Shown here: in pieces, positions 39,073-47,589 of the stretch
Layout: the number at the start of each line of letters is the position of its first letter
How positions within the stretch are numbered: position 1 is the stretch's first letter
NCBI GenBank assembly: GCA_018827205.1
Contig: JAHJXZ010000185.1
Coordinates: 1-47,630 of the forward strand
Direction of reading: 5' to 3'
Length of the DNA: 47,630 nt
DNA from: Gammaproteobacteria bacterium
Lineage (GTDB): Bacteria; Pseudomonadota; Gammaproteobacteria; Pseudomonadales; Pseudomonadaceae
The notes under the pieces: generated by a model
The model's input: the letters and a program-made list of their open reading frames with translations, nothing else
Databases searched by the model: none
Told to the model about the DNA's origin: nothing
Program-made: the position numbers and the translations under genes

Positions 39073-39732
39073 ATGCCTACTGAAAAACCAATCCTGTTCA
39101 ACGGCCCCATGGTGCGTGCGATCCTGAGCGGGCAGAAAACTGTGACGCGGCGAGTGCTGAAAAATCAGATGCTTGCAGGCTGGGGCATTGCTGATCCGGC
39201 GCACCCGCTGGCCACCATCACCAGCGCTCACCCCAAGAAAGGCAAGTTCAGCCTACTGATCCGCCGTGAGATTTACCCCGACTCCGGCAAGTTTGAGCAC
39301 GATGTAATCCCCTCGCCATACGGCAAGCCCGGCGACCGCCTGTGGGTGCGCGAGGCATGGGCACGTATACGTGTGGCGCAAGCCCCTGACCAAGAGTGGG
39401 TTGTTTACCGCGAAGGCGACAACCGCACCGATTACGGCGGACCCTGGAAGCCAGGCATTCACATGTTCCGTAAGGACTGCCGGCTCTTACTGGAAATAAC
39501 CGCAGTGCGTGTAGAGCGCCTGCAGGACATCAGCGAGGCGCAGGCGCGTGCCGAGGGTATCTCACCCATCAGCACCGGCCGCTTCCATTGTGGCCACGAT
39601 GAAGAAGGACAGATCACGTCTAAGTCGCCAGTCACCGCATTTGCCTGGCTGTGGAACAGCATCAACGGCGAAGGTGGCTGGGCAGAGAACCCCTGGGTCT
39701 GGGTAGTCGAGTTCAAGCGGGTGACGCAATGA
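39073..39732 (+). CDS. ASCH/PUA-domain phage protein
   Basis: A 219-residue protein. It begins with KPILFNGPMVRAILSGQKTV TRRV, the signature of the phage ASCH/PUA family. Then GDRLWVREAWA and a C-terminal WLWNSINGEGGWAENPWVWV VEF. The family probably binds RNA or modified nucleic acid; it is often near early phage operons. Starts shortly after the hairpin region. Length is standard. Confidence 0.85.
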   Translation: MPTEKPILFNGPMVRAILSGQKTVTRRVLKNQMLAGWGIADPAHPLATITSAHPKKGKFSLLIRREIYPDSGKFEHDVIPSPYGKPGDRLWVREAWARIRVAQAPDQEWVVYREGDNRTDYGGPWKPGIHMFRKDCRLLLEITAVRVERLQDISEAQARAEGISPISTGRFHCGHDEEGQITSKSPVTAFAWLWNSINGEGGWAENPWVWVVEFKRVTQ

Positions 39733-39956
39733 GCAAGCCCATCACCGCCAACGCTATGACCTGCTGCCAGGCGGCAGTGATCTGGCAGCCCTACATTGAT
39801 GGCGCTGGAAGCGAGCCAGCCCTGCTTGTCCACTCAGATGCCTGTGGGTTGCTGGTCATCCAGCAGGAAGAGCGCCATGTATTGATCCAGCGAGAAACGC
39901 TGCCGGAGTTGATCAAGCAGCTGAAGCGCCTGGCGGCCGAGGACCCGAGCCAATGA
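39729..39956 (+). CDS. Small early protein
   Basis: A 75-residue protein; ATG 39729 overlaps the previous stop (ATGA). MSKPITANAMTCCQAAVIWQ then VLIQRETLPELIKQLKRLAA. No family recognised. Confidence 0.65.
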   Translation: MSKPITANAMTCCQAAVIWQPYIDGAGSEPALLVHSDACGLLVIQQEERHVLIQRETLPELIKQLKRLAAEDPSQ

Positions 39957-40039
39957 CCGCCGAAACCTTCTGCCGCACCACCCGCCTGCCTGTAGCCAAG
40001 TGCGTTTGCCTTCGCTGCACGCCCATCACGCCGGAGTAA
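39953..40039 (+). CDS. Mini Cys-rich ORF, 28 residues
   Basis: A very small frame, ATG 39953 to TAA 40037-40039, that overlaps the previous stop (ATGA). It encodes 28 residues with four Cys: ETFCRTTRLPVAKCVCLRCTP, with a CVCLRC core. The ribosome site of the next gene lies over its stop. Too short to be sure, but the coupling and Cys cluster suggest it is real. Confidence 0.5.
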   Translation: MTAETFCRTTRLPVAKCVCLRCTPITPE

Positions 40040-40045
40040 CCCACC

Positions 40046-40561
40046 ATGAAAAGCCTCTTCTGGCGCTTCCTCGCGAAGCTGCTGGCTCGGCCTTCTGTTG
40101 CCGACTGGATCATCAAGCGCGCCCAGCGCACGCCATACGACCACCTTGCCATCGCTGATGGCAGCCGAATCATTCGCCTGCCGCACGACACAGCGCTGTG
40201 GCCGGGTGATAGCTGGTACATGCGGCGCTGGTGGTTCCTGCGCTTTGGTCGGCTTCAGATCCGCGTGCACCACATCCTGCTGGCCGACATAGGCCGCGAT
40301 ATGCACGACCACCCCTGGCAGTTTCGCACCTTCATCCTGCGCGGCGGCTACCTCGAGGCGCGGGAGCAGGCCGGCGGCGTTCGCCGGAGGATGCGCCTAC
40401 CCGGCACCACGGCAGCCATGCACCGCGGCGAGTTCCACCGAATAGCTAAGGTCGCGCCAGATGGGGCGTGGACACTTTTCGTCACCTGGGGTCAGCGCCA
40501 GGGCTGGGGCTTCAAGAGCCCGGCCGGCGCAGTGATCCCGCATGAGGAGTACGGCGCATGA
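40046..40561 (+). CDS. Cupin-like phage protein
   Basis: A 171-residue protein. RVHHILLADIGRDMHDHPWQ then FRTFILRGGYLEAR and GTTAAMHRGEFHRI give the HxHP...G...H arrangement of a cupin-like beta-barrel; the His may bind metal. Starts with an N-terminal amphipathic stretch (LFWRFLAKLLARP). Similar proteins occur in Pseudomonas phage early operons. Substrate unknown. Confidence 0.75.
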   Translation: MKSLFWRFLAKLLARPSVADWIIKRAQRTPYDHLAIADGSRIIRLPHDTALWPGDSWYMRRWWFLRFGRLQIRVHHILLADIGRDMHDHPWQFRTFILRGGYLEAREQAGGVRRRMRLPGTTAAMHRGEFHRIAKVAPDGAWTLFVTWGQRQGWGFKSPAGAVIPHEEYGA

Positions 40562-40773
40562 CCGGCATGACCGAAAGCGCCCAAGTGCGGCGCATCAACT
40601 CGCTACTCAAAGCGCCTGACCAGCTGGCCGAATCAATCGCCCTACTAAAGCGCGCCAATCGCTATGTAGGTACCCACGCGAGCATCGGCGGCCAGGCCCT
40701 GGGCATCCAGATCACTGAGTTCGTGGCTGCGTATCAACGTGAACAGGGCCAAGCAGATGGCCAGAACGCTTGA
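40558..40773 (+). CDS. Small helical early protein
   Basis: A 71-residue protein, ATGA coupled to the cupin-like gene. RRINSLLKAPDQLAESIALL and QALGIQITEFVAAYQREQ. No family recognised. Confidence 0.6.
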   Translation: MTGMTESAQVRRINSLLKAPDQLAESIALLKRANRYVGTHASIGGQALGIQITEFVAAYQREQGQADGQNA

Positions 40774-40960
40774 GCTTCCGCTATCCAGCCACGTCAACGG
40801 CCACACCTGGAACCTGTACAGCTTCGACTACGAGTCGCCAGATGGCAGGCCAAGCGGCTACTTCTACGCAACCTCCGACGACCACGCAAAGCTTCTGCTC
40901 AGTGAGCTGAAGGAAACCGCCGTGCTCGCCGGGCAAGTAATGGGGCAAGTCCATGAGTGA
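40757..40960 (+). CDS. Small early protein
   Basis: A 67-residue protein, ATG 40757 (overlap of 17 bases with the previous gene; GTG 40739 is an alternative). LPLSSHVNGHTWNLYSFDYE, then YFYATSDDHAKLLLSELKET. No family recognised, pattern typical of Pseudomonas phage early genes. Confidence 0.6.
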   Translation: MARTLELPLSSHVNGHTWNLYSFDYESPDGRPSGYFYATSDDHAKLLLSELKETAVLAGQVMGQVHE

Positions 40961-41471
40961 GAAAGCACCGATGCAAAGCACGCCGTTCGTATCCAGTACC
41001 GGCGAAACCCGTAACCCGATCTACGAAGGCCAGTTCGAGGGCGAGACCGTTGAACAGGCCGACGCCCGCCTGCACTGGGCGAAGGTGGCTATGGAAATGG
41101 CGCGCAATGCCTCCCTCTCAGCGCCTAGCCATGGTGAGCAGGTGCGGGAGTGGAATTTGTCGGCTGACGGGCTTCCGGCGTGCGGCAAGCCAGTGCTGGC
41201 TTACTACCTTAACAGCCATGGCAAAGGCCGGCGCATACGGGCCGAGTACGTGAAAGCGTGGACTGTGCAAGCTGATGATCTATCAGACCCTGATACCGAG
41301 TGTGTCGAATACAGCGAGCAGGAAGATGCTTACTACATCCGCCAGGGCTGGTATGAGCTGATCGACAATTGGGACGAATACGGGCGCATTGCCGTTCATG
41401 AAGGCGTGATAACTCACTGGCAGGAACTACCAGCCGCCCCATCAGCAGGCAGTCAGGGCGGTGATGTATGA
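40953..41471 (+). CDS. Early protein with DUF551-like C-terminus
   Basis: A 172-residue protein. C-terminal YELIDNWDEYGRIAVHEGVI then THWQELPAAP matches DUF551, whose end reads THWxxLPxxP. Upstream is a part with AADGLPACGKPVLAYYLN-type strand. ATGA overlap with both neighbours. DUF551 is a common small phage family of unknown function. Confidence 0.75.
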   Translation: MSEKAPMQSTPFVSSTGETRNPIYEGQFEGETVEQADARLHWAKVAMEMARNASLSAPSHGEQVREWNLSADGLPACGKPVLAYYLNSHGKGRRIRAEYVKAWTVQADDLSDPDTECVEYSEQEDAYYIRQGWYELIDNWDEYGRIAVHEGVITHWQELPAAPSAGSQGGDV

Positions 41472-41659
41472 GAGGTGAGCAGCCAGTAGATAGACCGTGG
41501 AGCGAATATCCAGCAGGAACAAAAGCGCACGCAATCATGGGTGGCTATTGGGAAAAGAACGATAAGGGCTGGTGGAAATGGTGTACCGGATCAACCTTCC
41601 CCAATCCTGGCGGTGATGCTTTGAGCGTCACGCTTCCAGACCAGCAGCGGAGTAACTGA
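41468..41659 (+). CDS. Small Trp-rich early protein
   Basis: A 63-residue protein: WSEYPAGTKAHAIMGGYWEK then GWWKWCTGSTFPNPGG. Trp-rich, common in phage early gene strings. Function unknown. Confidence 0.6.
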   Translation: MRGEQPVDRPWSEYPAGTKAHAIMGGYWEKNDKGWWKWCTGSTFPNPGGDALSVTLPDQQRSN

Positions 41660-41660
41660 C

Positions 41661-41885
41661 ATGCCAAACCCAACCGAAGTGCACCACATGCAACAGCCTG
41701 CGCCGACGCCTGCATTGCTTGGGCTTATCGGCACCGCTCAACAGATCAGCCTTGCCAGCGAGATATCTGCCCTGCGCACGGAAATCGCAGAGCTGCGCGC
41801 CGCACTGGTGCCCGTGCCTTCGCTGATCCTGACAGGCCAGCAAGCGCTGGATGAATTCAAGCGAATGACCGAGCGGAGTAACTGA
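41661..41885 (+). CDS. Small coiled-coil early protein
   Basis: A 74-residue protein with a predicted coiled coil LASEISALRTEIAELRAALV. Ribosome site GGAG in a 17-base junction that is repeated before the next gene. Function unknown. Confidence 0.6.
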   Translation: MPNPTEVHHMQQPAPTPALLGLIGTAQQISLASEISALRTEIAELRAALVPVPSLILTGQQALDEFKRMTERSN

Positions 41886-41886
41886 C

Positions 41887-42525
41887 ATGGACAAAGAACT
41901 GAAAGCGCTGGACGATTCTGAGTTCTACGAAGAGTTTGCGAAGTGGTGGGATGACGAAGGCCAGTATGTGCGAGCAGGCGGCGGCGACTATGAGCGGTCG
42001 TTTGCCTTCCAGGCTTTCCGGCATCTGATGCCGCAGATAGCAGCACTTCGCGCCCAACTGTCCAGCCAAGGGGGCGAGGCTGTTGAGGTGGTTGGTTATC
42101 GCGTGAGCTTGCCGGATGAGCCAGAGATTGGACGCTGGTTTGATGAGGAAGCGGAAAGCGAGCCCAGTATCTGCCAGTACGAACCACTTATGACCGTAGC
42201 CCAGCACCAGCGCATTATGGCTGCTGGCGCGGGCAGTGCTGATCATGTTGGCGAAGTGCGATGCGACGGCGATATGGTTTGGCAGATCGATGGCGACCCA
42301 GCAGTTTGGCGGCGACTTGGCGAAGGGGCAAAGCTCTACACCCACCCAGCCGACCAAGTGGCAGAGCCTGACGCTGAGCTGGTGGCGTTGCTGCATGATG
42401 CTCGCCTTCAGCTATATCAAGCCTATATCAGCCGTGAAGACGAAGAAGAATTGCAGCAGATGATCAAGCGCATCGACGCCAAGCTGGCCAGCCTGAAACC
42501 TAAGGGGGAACAATGCGCCGAATAG
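41887..42525 (+). CDS. Early protein, acidic
   Basis: A 212-residue protein: ELKALDDSEFYEEFAKWWDD, then MPQIAALRAQLSS and a KLYTHPA segment found in many early phage proteins of variable length. The middle has VEVVGYRVSLPDEPEIGRWF. Function unknown. Stop overlaps the next small gene. Confidence 0.7.
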   Translation: MDKELKALDDSEFYEEFAKWWDDEGQYVRAGGGDYERSFAFQAFRHLMPQIAALRAQLSSQGGEAVEVVGYRVSLPDEPEIGRWFDEEAESEPSICQYEPLMTVAQHQRIMAAGAGSADHVGEVRCDGDMVWQIDGDPAVWRRLGEGAKLYTHPADQVAEPDAELVALLHDARLQLYQAYISREDEEELQQMIKRIDAKLASLKPKGEQCAE

Positions 42526-42674
42526 TCTGCTCTGCCATTGCTCTGGCATTGTCAGCCGGCGCAATGCTTCCAGCCTTAACCTTTCAAGGCGGCACAGAAA
42601 ACGACCGCGACCCATACAAGCGCAAGACTCGCAGCAAGGGCGAGAAAGCCCGCAACCGCAAGCACCGCAAGTAA
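42513..42674 (+). CDS. Mini gene: signal-like helix and basic tail, 53 residues
   Basis: ATG 42513 follows AGGGGG and overlaps the previous gene. The first 25 residues are hydrophobic (IVCSAIALALSAGAMLPALT), then a Lys/Arg-rich tail (YKRKTRSKGEKARNRKHRK). It may be exported or membrane-bound; function unknown. Traced by hand. Confidence 0.6.
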   Translation: MRRIVCSAIALALSAGAMLPALTFQGGTENDRDPYKRKTRSKGEKARNRKHRK

Positions 42675-42737
42675 CCCCTAACCCCGATCAAACCCCAATC
42701 AACTGTGCCGGCTTGAGCCGGTGGAGAGGTATTCGCT

Positions 42738-43121
42738 ATGCCTGAAATTCAAACCAAGGTGCTCAACTGGATTGCGACGGGCCGTGTCGGTGCCAGCTCA
42801 AAGGCCATGGCAATGGCTGCATGCGGCTTGCCAAATGACGGCAGCTACCCGCACGACCCCGGCGACCTTAACCGCTGCCTGCTGCTGCTTGAAGCGGTGC
42901 CAGATGTGCGCGACCACTTCGACAAGATCGCGGCGCTTGGCGTCGTGTGGGAGCGCCTGATCGGACGCTGGGCAAATATTGAGGCCAGCTTTCTGGATGA
43001 GGCCGGGCTGAACTGGAGCAAAGCCCAGACTGCCCCGAAGACCTATGCGCTGATGCGGGATGTGAAAGGCGAAGAGCCGGGCGTAGTTCGCTTCGGCGGC
43101 GTCAGCTTCCGTACCCGCTAA
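42738..43121 (+). CDS. Early protein common in lambdoid Pseudomonas phages
   Basis: A 127-residue protein: VLNWIATGRVGASSKAMAMA, then YPHDPGDLNRCLLLLEAVPD, WERLIGRWANIEASFLDEAG. This pattern of GxxSxAMAxxxxG and HPxDPxDLxRCLxLL is familiar from lambdoid phage early genes. It is the last gene before DUF4224. Role unknown. Confidence 0.75.
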   Translation: MPEIQTKVLNWIATGRVGASSKAMAMAACGLPNDGSYPHDPGDLNRCLLLLEAVPDVRDHFDKIAALGVVWERLIGRWANIEASFLDEAGLNWSKAQTAPKTYALMRDVKGEEPGVVRFGGVSFRTR

Positions 43122-43162
43122 CCCCTTCCCACCCTCCCCGACATAGGGGTAGAGAGGTATCC

Positions 43163-43417
43163 ATGAGCGCAGCAGAGCAAATCGGTCACCAGACCGAAAC
43201 CCTGGAAGACGACGAGCTGGTTGCGATCACCGGCTATCGTCTACCCTCCAAACAAATCGCCTGGCTCAAGCTGAAAGGCTGGGAGTTCGTCACCAGCGGG
43301 GCAAATCGCCCTGTTGTTGGCCGGGTATACGCCCGCCTCAAGCTGGCCGGCGTGAAACCATCAACCACAAACGCAGTGGCCGAGCCCTGGTCGCTGGACT
43401 TGTCTCGCGTGGGGTAA
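43163..43417 (+). CDS. DUF4224 protein beside integrase
   Basis: An 84-residue protein with the DUF4224 pattern: LEDDELVAITGYRLPSKQIA then WLKLKGWEFV and NRPVVGRVYARLKL. DUF4224 genes usually sit just upstream of an integrase, possibly as an accessory or excision factor. Separated from the integrase by 3 bases. Confidence 0.85.
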   Translation: MSAAEQIGHQTETLEDDELVAITGYRLPSKQIAWLKLKGWEFVTSGANRPVVGRVYARLKLAGVKPSTTNAVAEPWSLDLSRVG

Positions 43418-43420
43418 AGC

Positions 43421-44467
43421 ATGCGCCCGAAGAAACCCGCTAACCGCGACCTGCCGCCACGGATGATCCGGCGGGTGCGCAAGCTGAAGTCAGGCGAGGA
43501 ATGGATCGGCTACTACTACGCCGGGCGGGATGATGCAGGGAAGCGAAAGGAGATACCGCTGGGAACTGACGCCGATGAGGCGCGGGTGAAGTGGGCGCAG
43601 CTGGAGCGCAAGCAGGTGCCGCTGGCAGCCAAGACAGTTGGCGATCTGCTGCGGCGCTATGACAGGGACGTGATCCCAGGTAAGGGCGTGAAGACGCAAA
43701 ACGATAACCGCAAGTGCCTGACCCAGCTGTACAAGGCGTTCGACAGTGCGCCGATGGATGCCATTACCCCGCAGATTATCGCCCAGTACCGGGACGCCAG
43801 GACTGCGCCAGTGCGGGCAAACCGCGAGATTGCCCTGCTCTCCCATGCGTTCAACATGGCCAGAGAATGGGGCATCTACAACAAAGAGAACCCCACGCGG
43901 GGCGTCAGGCGCAACAAGGAAGAGCCGCGCGACGTTTACGTCACGGACGAGGTTTGGGAGGCGCTATACCTGGAGGCACCGAAAGACCTGCGCCTGGCAA
44001 TGGATATTGCCTATCTAACGGGGCAGCGGCCGGCGGACGTACGCAAGATGCGCTGGTCTGACGTGGGCGATGATTTCTTGATGGTTGGTCAGGGCAAGAC
44101 CTCGACCAAGCTGCGCATTCGCCTGCACATCGATGGGCTGCGCACCGGCCTGGGCCGCCTACTGGATCAGCTGGACCGCACCCGTCCGCACTTGATAACC
44201 AACGAGAACGGCGCGCAGCTGACAGAGAACATGCTGAGACTTCGCTTTGAGCCGGCCCGGAAGCGAGCTGCAGCCAAGGCGATCGCTAACAAAGACCCCG
44301 ACCTGGCAGCGGCCATCATGCAGTTCCAGTTCCGCGACATTCGCCCCAAGGCAGCATCGGAAATTGTCAGCCTGGAAGATGCATCAGACCTGCTAGGACA
44401 CACCACTCAAGGCATGACCCAGCGCGTATACCGCCGTGTTGGGAAGGTGGTAAACCCGGTCAAATAG
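43421..44467 (+). CDS. int: Phage integrase, tyrosine recombinase
   Basis: A 348-residue protein. N-terminal arm-binding-like domain (SGEEWIGYYYAGRDDAGKRK) and core-binding SAM-like domain with a LLRRYDRDVIPGKGVKTQND segment. Catalytic part: LTGQRPADVRKM (Arg), FRDIRPKAAS (His replaced by Arg in HxxR, as in many phage integrases), LLGHTTQGMTQRVY (His and Tyr). Lies at the right end of the prophage next to fimV, so it is the integrase that made the junction. Confidence 0.95.
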   Translation: MRPKKPANRDLPPRMIRRVRKLKSGEEWIGYYYAGRDDAGKRKEIPLGTDADEARVKWAQLERKQVPLAAKTVGDLLRRYDRDVIPGKGVKTQNDNRKCLTQLYKAFDSAPMDAITPQIIAQYRDARTAPVRANREIALLSHAFNMAREWGIYNKENPTRGVRRNKEEPRDVYVTDEVWEALYLEAPKDLRLAMDIAYLTGQRPADVRKMRWSDVGDDFLMVGQGKTSTKLRIRLHIDGLRTGLGRLLDQLDRTRPHLITNENGAQLTENMLRLRFEPARKRAAAKAIANKDPDLAAAIMQFQFRDIRPKAASEIVSLEDASDLLGHTTQGMTQRVYRRVGKVVNPVK

Positions 44468-44550
44468 GTGGGTAGTTGCGGAAATCGTTCTGATAGTTGC
44501 GGAAACTGCGTGGCGCAATGCCGCGCATTTACTGGCCCTTAGATACGCCA
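44468..44550. other. Right attachment region (attR side) beside fimV
   Basis: Between the integrase stop and the fimV terminator. It has two direct copies of TAGTTGCGGAAA (44473-44484 and 44494-44505), 21 bases apart, possibly arm-type sites. The core cannot be defined because the left junction is not in the window. Confidence 0.5.
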
Positions 44551-44574
44551 ACGGCAGCCGAAGCGGCTGCCGTT
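44550..44574 (-). terminator. Probable fimV terminator hairpin
   Basis: AACGGCAGCC and GGCTGCCGTT form a 10-bp stem with a 5-base loop, 24 bases after the fimV stop. The T run is poor, so termination may be Rho-assisted or it may be just a stable 3' end. Confidence 0.55.
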
Positions 44575-44597
44575 GTAGTAAGACCATCAGACATGTA

Positions 44598-47414
44598 TCA
44601 GACCAATTTAGCGATCAGCTCACGCGCTTCATTTTGCTGACCTTCGTTACCTTCAGTGATGACTTCATCGAGGATATCGCGAGCACCTTCGGTATCACCC
44701 ATGTCGATGTAGGCGCGAGCCAGATCGAGCTTGGTTGCTGTCTCGTCGGTACCCGACAGGAAGTCGAAGTCATCGTCATTATCCATACTGGACGAGGCGG
44801 TACTTGCCGGCGCATCTAGATCAACAGGCGGATCCAGATCGTCAGACAAAATATCCAGCTCAGCGCTGACTTCATCCAGTTGAGCAGCGAAGCTATCGCC
44901 CGATGGCTGCGCAGGCGCCTCATCATTCAGCGACAGATCGAAATCAGCCGATAGATCAAAGTCACCGCCTGCCTGCTCATCCGGCAGATCAAACCCTGGC
45001 TCAGGCACGACCGGCGCAGCACTTGGCTCGTCATCCAGACTCAGCAGGAAGTCATCTTCGGCAGCCGCAGCTGGCTTGGCTGGGGTATCCAGATCCAGAC
45101 TGAAATCAGCCAGATCACCACTTAGATCAAGACCACTATCGCCGCTATCAGACAGGCTCAGGTCAAAACCCAGGTCATCATCCTTGTTATTGGCTTGCTC
45201 AACCGGCGAACTGAAATCCAGATCGTCATCCAGAGACAGGCTGTCCAGGTCATCCAGGGAAGCAGTGTTACCGGCAGCCTGCAGATCACGATCCAGTTCG
45301 GACTCAAGATCATCCAGACTCAGATCGAATGCATCATCCTGCTCGTCAGTAGCGGCTTTCGGGCTCGGCTCGTCCAGGGCCAGGTCGTCCAGACTGAAGC
45401 TGTCCAGATTCTCTTCAGCAGCCGCAGTAGCAAAGCCTGCACCAGCCGCAACAGCCATGGCTGGGTAGCGAGCCTTGATTTGATCAAGCTCAGCGGCACT
45501 ACCGCCGATCTCACGCAGTTCGTTGTCCTGACGGGCAAAACCATTGCGGTCACCCATCTCGGCATAGACTTCCATCAATTTCAGACGTAGATCACTGCGC
45601 TGTGGCTCATCATTGATCGCGCCTTGCAACAACTCAGCAGCCTGAGGGAAGCGGCCATAGGCGATGTATATATCTGCTTCGCCCAGTGCATCGCCAGTTT
45701 GCGCAGTCACACGTTCTTCATTTGGCAGATCAGCTTGCTGACCATCAAGATCGTCAGCCAAACCGGCAAAGCTGTCATCTGGCAGATCCAGACCTGCGCC
45801 CAGATCGGACGAACCGTCATCGGCAGCCAGGCTTTCCTGCAACTCGGCTTCTTTCAGTGCATTGCGGCGCGACAGCATCATCAGTGCAATCAGCAATACC
45901 AGCAGCGCACCACCACCAGCGGCGCCCAGCAACATCGGATTAGCCAATAGATCATCAATAGTGCTGCTTTCAGCTGGCGGTTCGGCCACTACCGGAGCCT
46001 CGACAACTGGGGCAACGGGGGTTACCGGAGCTGGCTCGGGGGCAGCAATAGGGGCTGGCTCAGGCGCCGCGACTGGTGCAACGGCTTCTGGCTGGGTAGC
46101 GGGCTCTTCACTGTAATTAAAATCCGTTTCGCCAGTTGCTGCAGGCACTACGGGTGTCGCTGCAGCTGGATCTTGTGGTGCAGGCTCAACTGGAGCAACC
46201 GGTGTTTCAGCTACGACAGCCTCTGGAGCGACAGGGGCAACAGCTGGAGCCTGACCTTGCGCAGCAAGATCAGCTTGCAGTTTGGCCATCTGGTCGTCTT
46301 TCAACTGAATCAAACGCTGCAGTTTGTCGAGCTGGCTCTGCAGGTCCGTCATGCGACCTTTAAGCTCATCGTTTTCACGACGGCTGGAGTCCAGGCTTTC
46401 CTGGGTCACGGCTAATTTGTCAGTCAGTGCCTTACTGTCAGCTGCGCCTTTGTCGCTACCGGCCGTAGCTTTTCCGCTATCAGCAGCAACCAGTTTCAGG
46501 CTATCGCCAGTTTCAACTTTGGCTGGAGTAGCTGCGGCGCTGGTACGCTTGGTGGCATCCAGCTGACGGGCGCTCGCAGCGACACTGCGCCCTTCACGCC
46601 AGGCTGCATTCTGCTCGGCAACCTGAGCGATGGCTTCGCCCTGAGCACGGCTCTTGACCTGCTGCTCATCAGGCAGACGCAGTACCTGGCCATTTTTCAG
46701 ACGATTGATGTTGCCTCCGATAAAGGCATCCGGGTTCAGATCCTGAATCGCCAACATGGCCTGATGCACACTGCCGCCGGCACGCGCACGCTGGGCAATT
46801 TCCCAGAGGGTGTCGTTGGCGGTGGTTTTGTATTCATTGCCTTCCAGCGGCTTGGCAGCTGGAGCAGCAGGTGCGGCTGGAGCCGCTGGCGCTGCCGGTT
46901 GAGCCGCAGCAGTTGCTGGACGTGGTGCGGGCGCTGGAGTTTGTACGCGGGGCGCGGGGGCCGGAGCGGCTGCAGGCATCTGTGCAGCGGCAGGAATAAC
47001 GCTCTGCGGGGTATACAGCGGCGGGTCAAGCAGCACGGTGTACTCACGCAGCAAACGGCCATTCGGCCAGAGCACTTCAACCAGGAAATTCAGGTAAGGC
47101 TCGCGCATCGGTTTGCTGGAGGTCACCCGAATGACGCTTTTGCCATTGGGTTTGAGTACCGGGGTGAACTTGAGGTCAGTCAGGAAGAACTGACGATCAA
47201 CGCCGGCTTTGTTGAATGCTTCAGGGGACGCCAGGGTCGGTATAACTTCGTTGGAAGCCAGGTCACGCACTTCCAGCAACTCAATCTCAGCCACCAGCGG
47301 TTGATTGAGCGCCGATTGCAGGGTCACTTCACCCAGCCCCAGCGCGTGCGCCATACCGGATGACAGCGCCGAAGCAGCTGCGATTGCCAGCACCAGTTTG
47401 CGAACCCGAACCAT
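44598..47414 (-). CDS. fimV: FimV, peptidoglycan-binding motility hub protein
   Basis: A 938-residue protein; ATG 47414 follows AAGGGA, and the upstream part of the open frame is not coding. Signal peptide MVRVRKLVLAIAAASALSS ending AHA. Next is the FimV N-terminal domain (LGLGEVTLQSALNQPLVAEI), then a Pro/Ala linker, a LysM domain (TTANDTLWEIAQRARAGG), and a coiled coil. One helix (LLGAAGGGALLVLLIALMML) follows, then a long acidic Asp/Ser/Leu-rich cytoplasmic region with DLDLSLD-type repeats and a TPR-like C-terminus (KLDLARAYIDMGDTEGARDI). In Pseudomonas it organises type IV pili and cAMP signalling at the pole. The gene looks intact, so the prophage does not disrupt it. Confidence 0.95.
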   Translation of the reverse strand: MVRVRKLVLAIAAASALSSGMAHALGLGEVTLQSALNQPLVAEIELLEVRDLASNEVIPTLASPEAFNKAGVDRQFFLTDLKFTPVLKPNGKSVIRVTSSKPMREPYLNFLVEVLWPNGRLLREYTVLLDPPLYTPQSVIPAAAQMPAAAPAPAPRVQTPAPAPRPATAAAQPAAPAAPAAPAAPAAKPLEGNEYKTTANDTLWEIAQRARAGGSVHQAMLAIQDLNPDAFIGGNINRLKNGQVLRLPDEQQVKSRAQGEAIAQVAEQNAAWREGRSVAASARQLDATKRTSAAATPAKVETGDSLKLVAADSGKATAGSDKGAADSKALTDKLAVTQESLDSSRRENDELKGRMTDLQSQLDKLQRLIQLKDDQMAKLQADLAAQGQAPAVAPVAPEAVVAETPVAPVEPAPQDPAAATPVVPAATGETDFNYSEEPATQPEAVAPVAAPEPAPIAAPEPAPVTPVAPVVEAPVVAEPPAESSTIDDLLANPMLLGAAGGGALLVLLIALMMLSRRNALKEAELQESLAADDGSSDLGAGLDLPDDSFAGLADDLDGQQADLPNEERVTAQTGDALGEADIYIAYGRFPQAAELLQGAINDEPQRSDLRLKLMEVYAEMGDRNGFARQDNELREIGGSAAELDQIKARYPAMAVAAGAGFATAAAEENLDSFSLDDLALDEPSPKAATDEQDDAFDLSLDDLESELDRDLQAAGNTASLDDLDSLSLDDDLDFSSPVEQANNKDDDLGFDLSLSDSGDSGLDLSGDLADFSLDLDTPAKPAAAAEDDFLLSLDDEPSAAPVVPEPGFDLPDEQAGGDFDLSADFDLSLNDEAPAQPSGDSFAAQLDEVSAELDILSDDLDPPVDLDAPASTASSSMDNDDDFDFLSGTDETATKLDLARAYIDMGDTEGARDILDEVITEGNEGQQNEARELIAKLV

Positions 47415-47560
47415 AGCGTTATCCCTTGTTTTATCTTTTTTTCTCGACCAGCGAGAGGATGTTGAAAATTGCTGCCTGTCACGTCCAGAGACGCAACCCC
47501 ATTCAGCAATCAACTCAGCCAGTATTGCCAAGCTCGAAAGATTCTTCAAATTTCTAGGTA

Positions 47561-47589
47561 AGTATCTTTTACAGATAGTGTTTTATCAA
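47561..47589 (-). promoter_or_regulatory. Candidate fimV promoter
   Basis: TTGATA (47589-47584), 17-base spacer, GATACT (47566-47561) on the minus strand, about 150 bases before the fimV start. No gene is visible between 47415 and 47630. Confidence 0.45.

Noticed and set aside
44598-47414. fimV disrupted by the prophage
   Set aside because: The full reading frame, including the conserved C-terminal end and a downstream hairpin, is intact.
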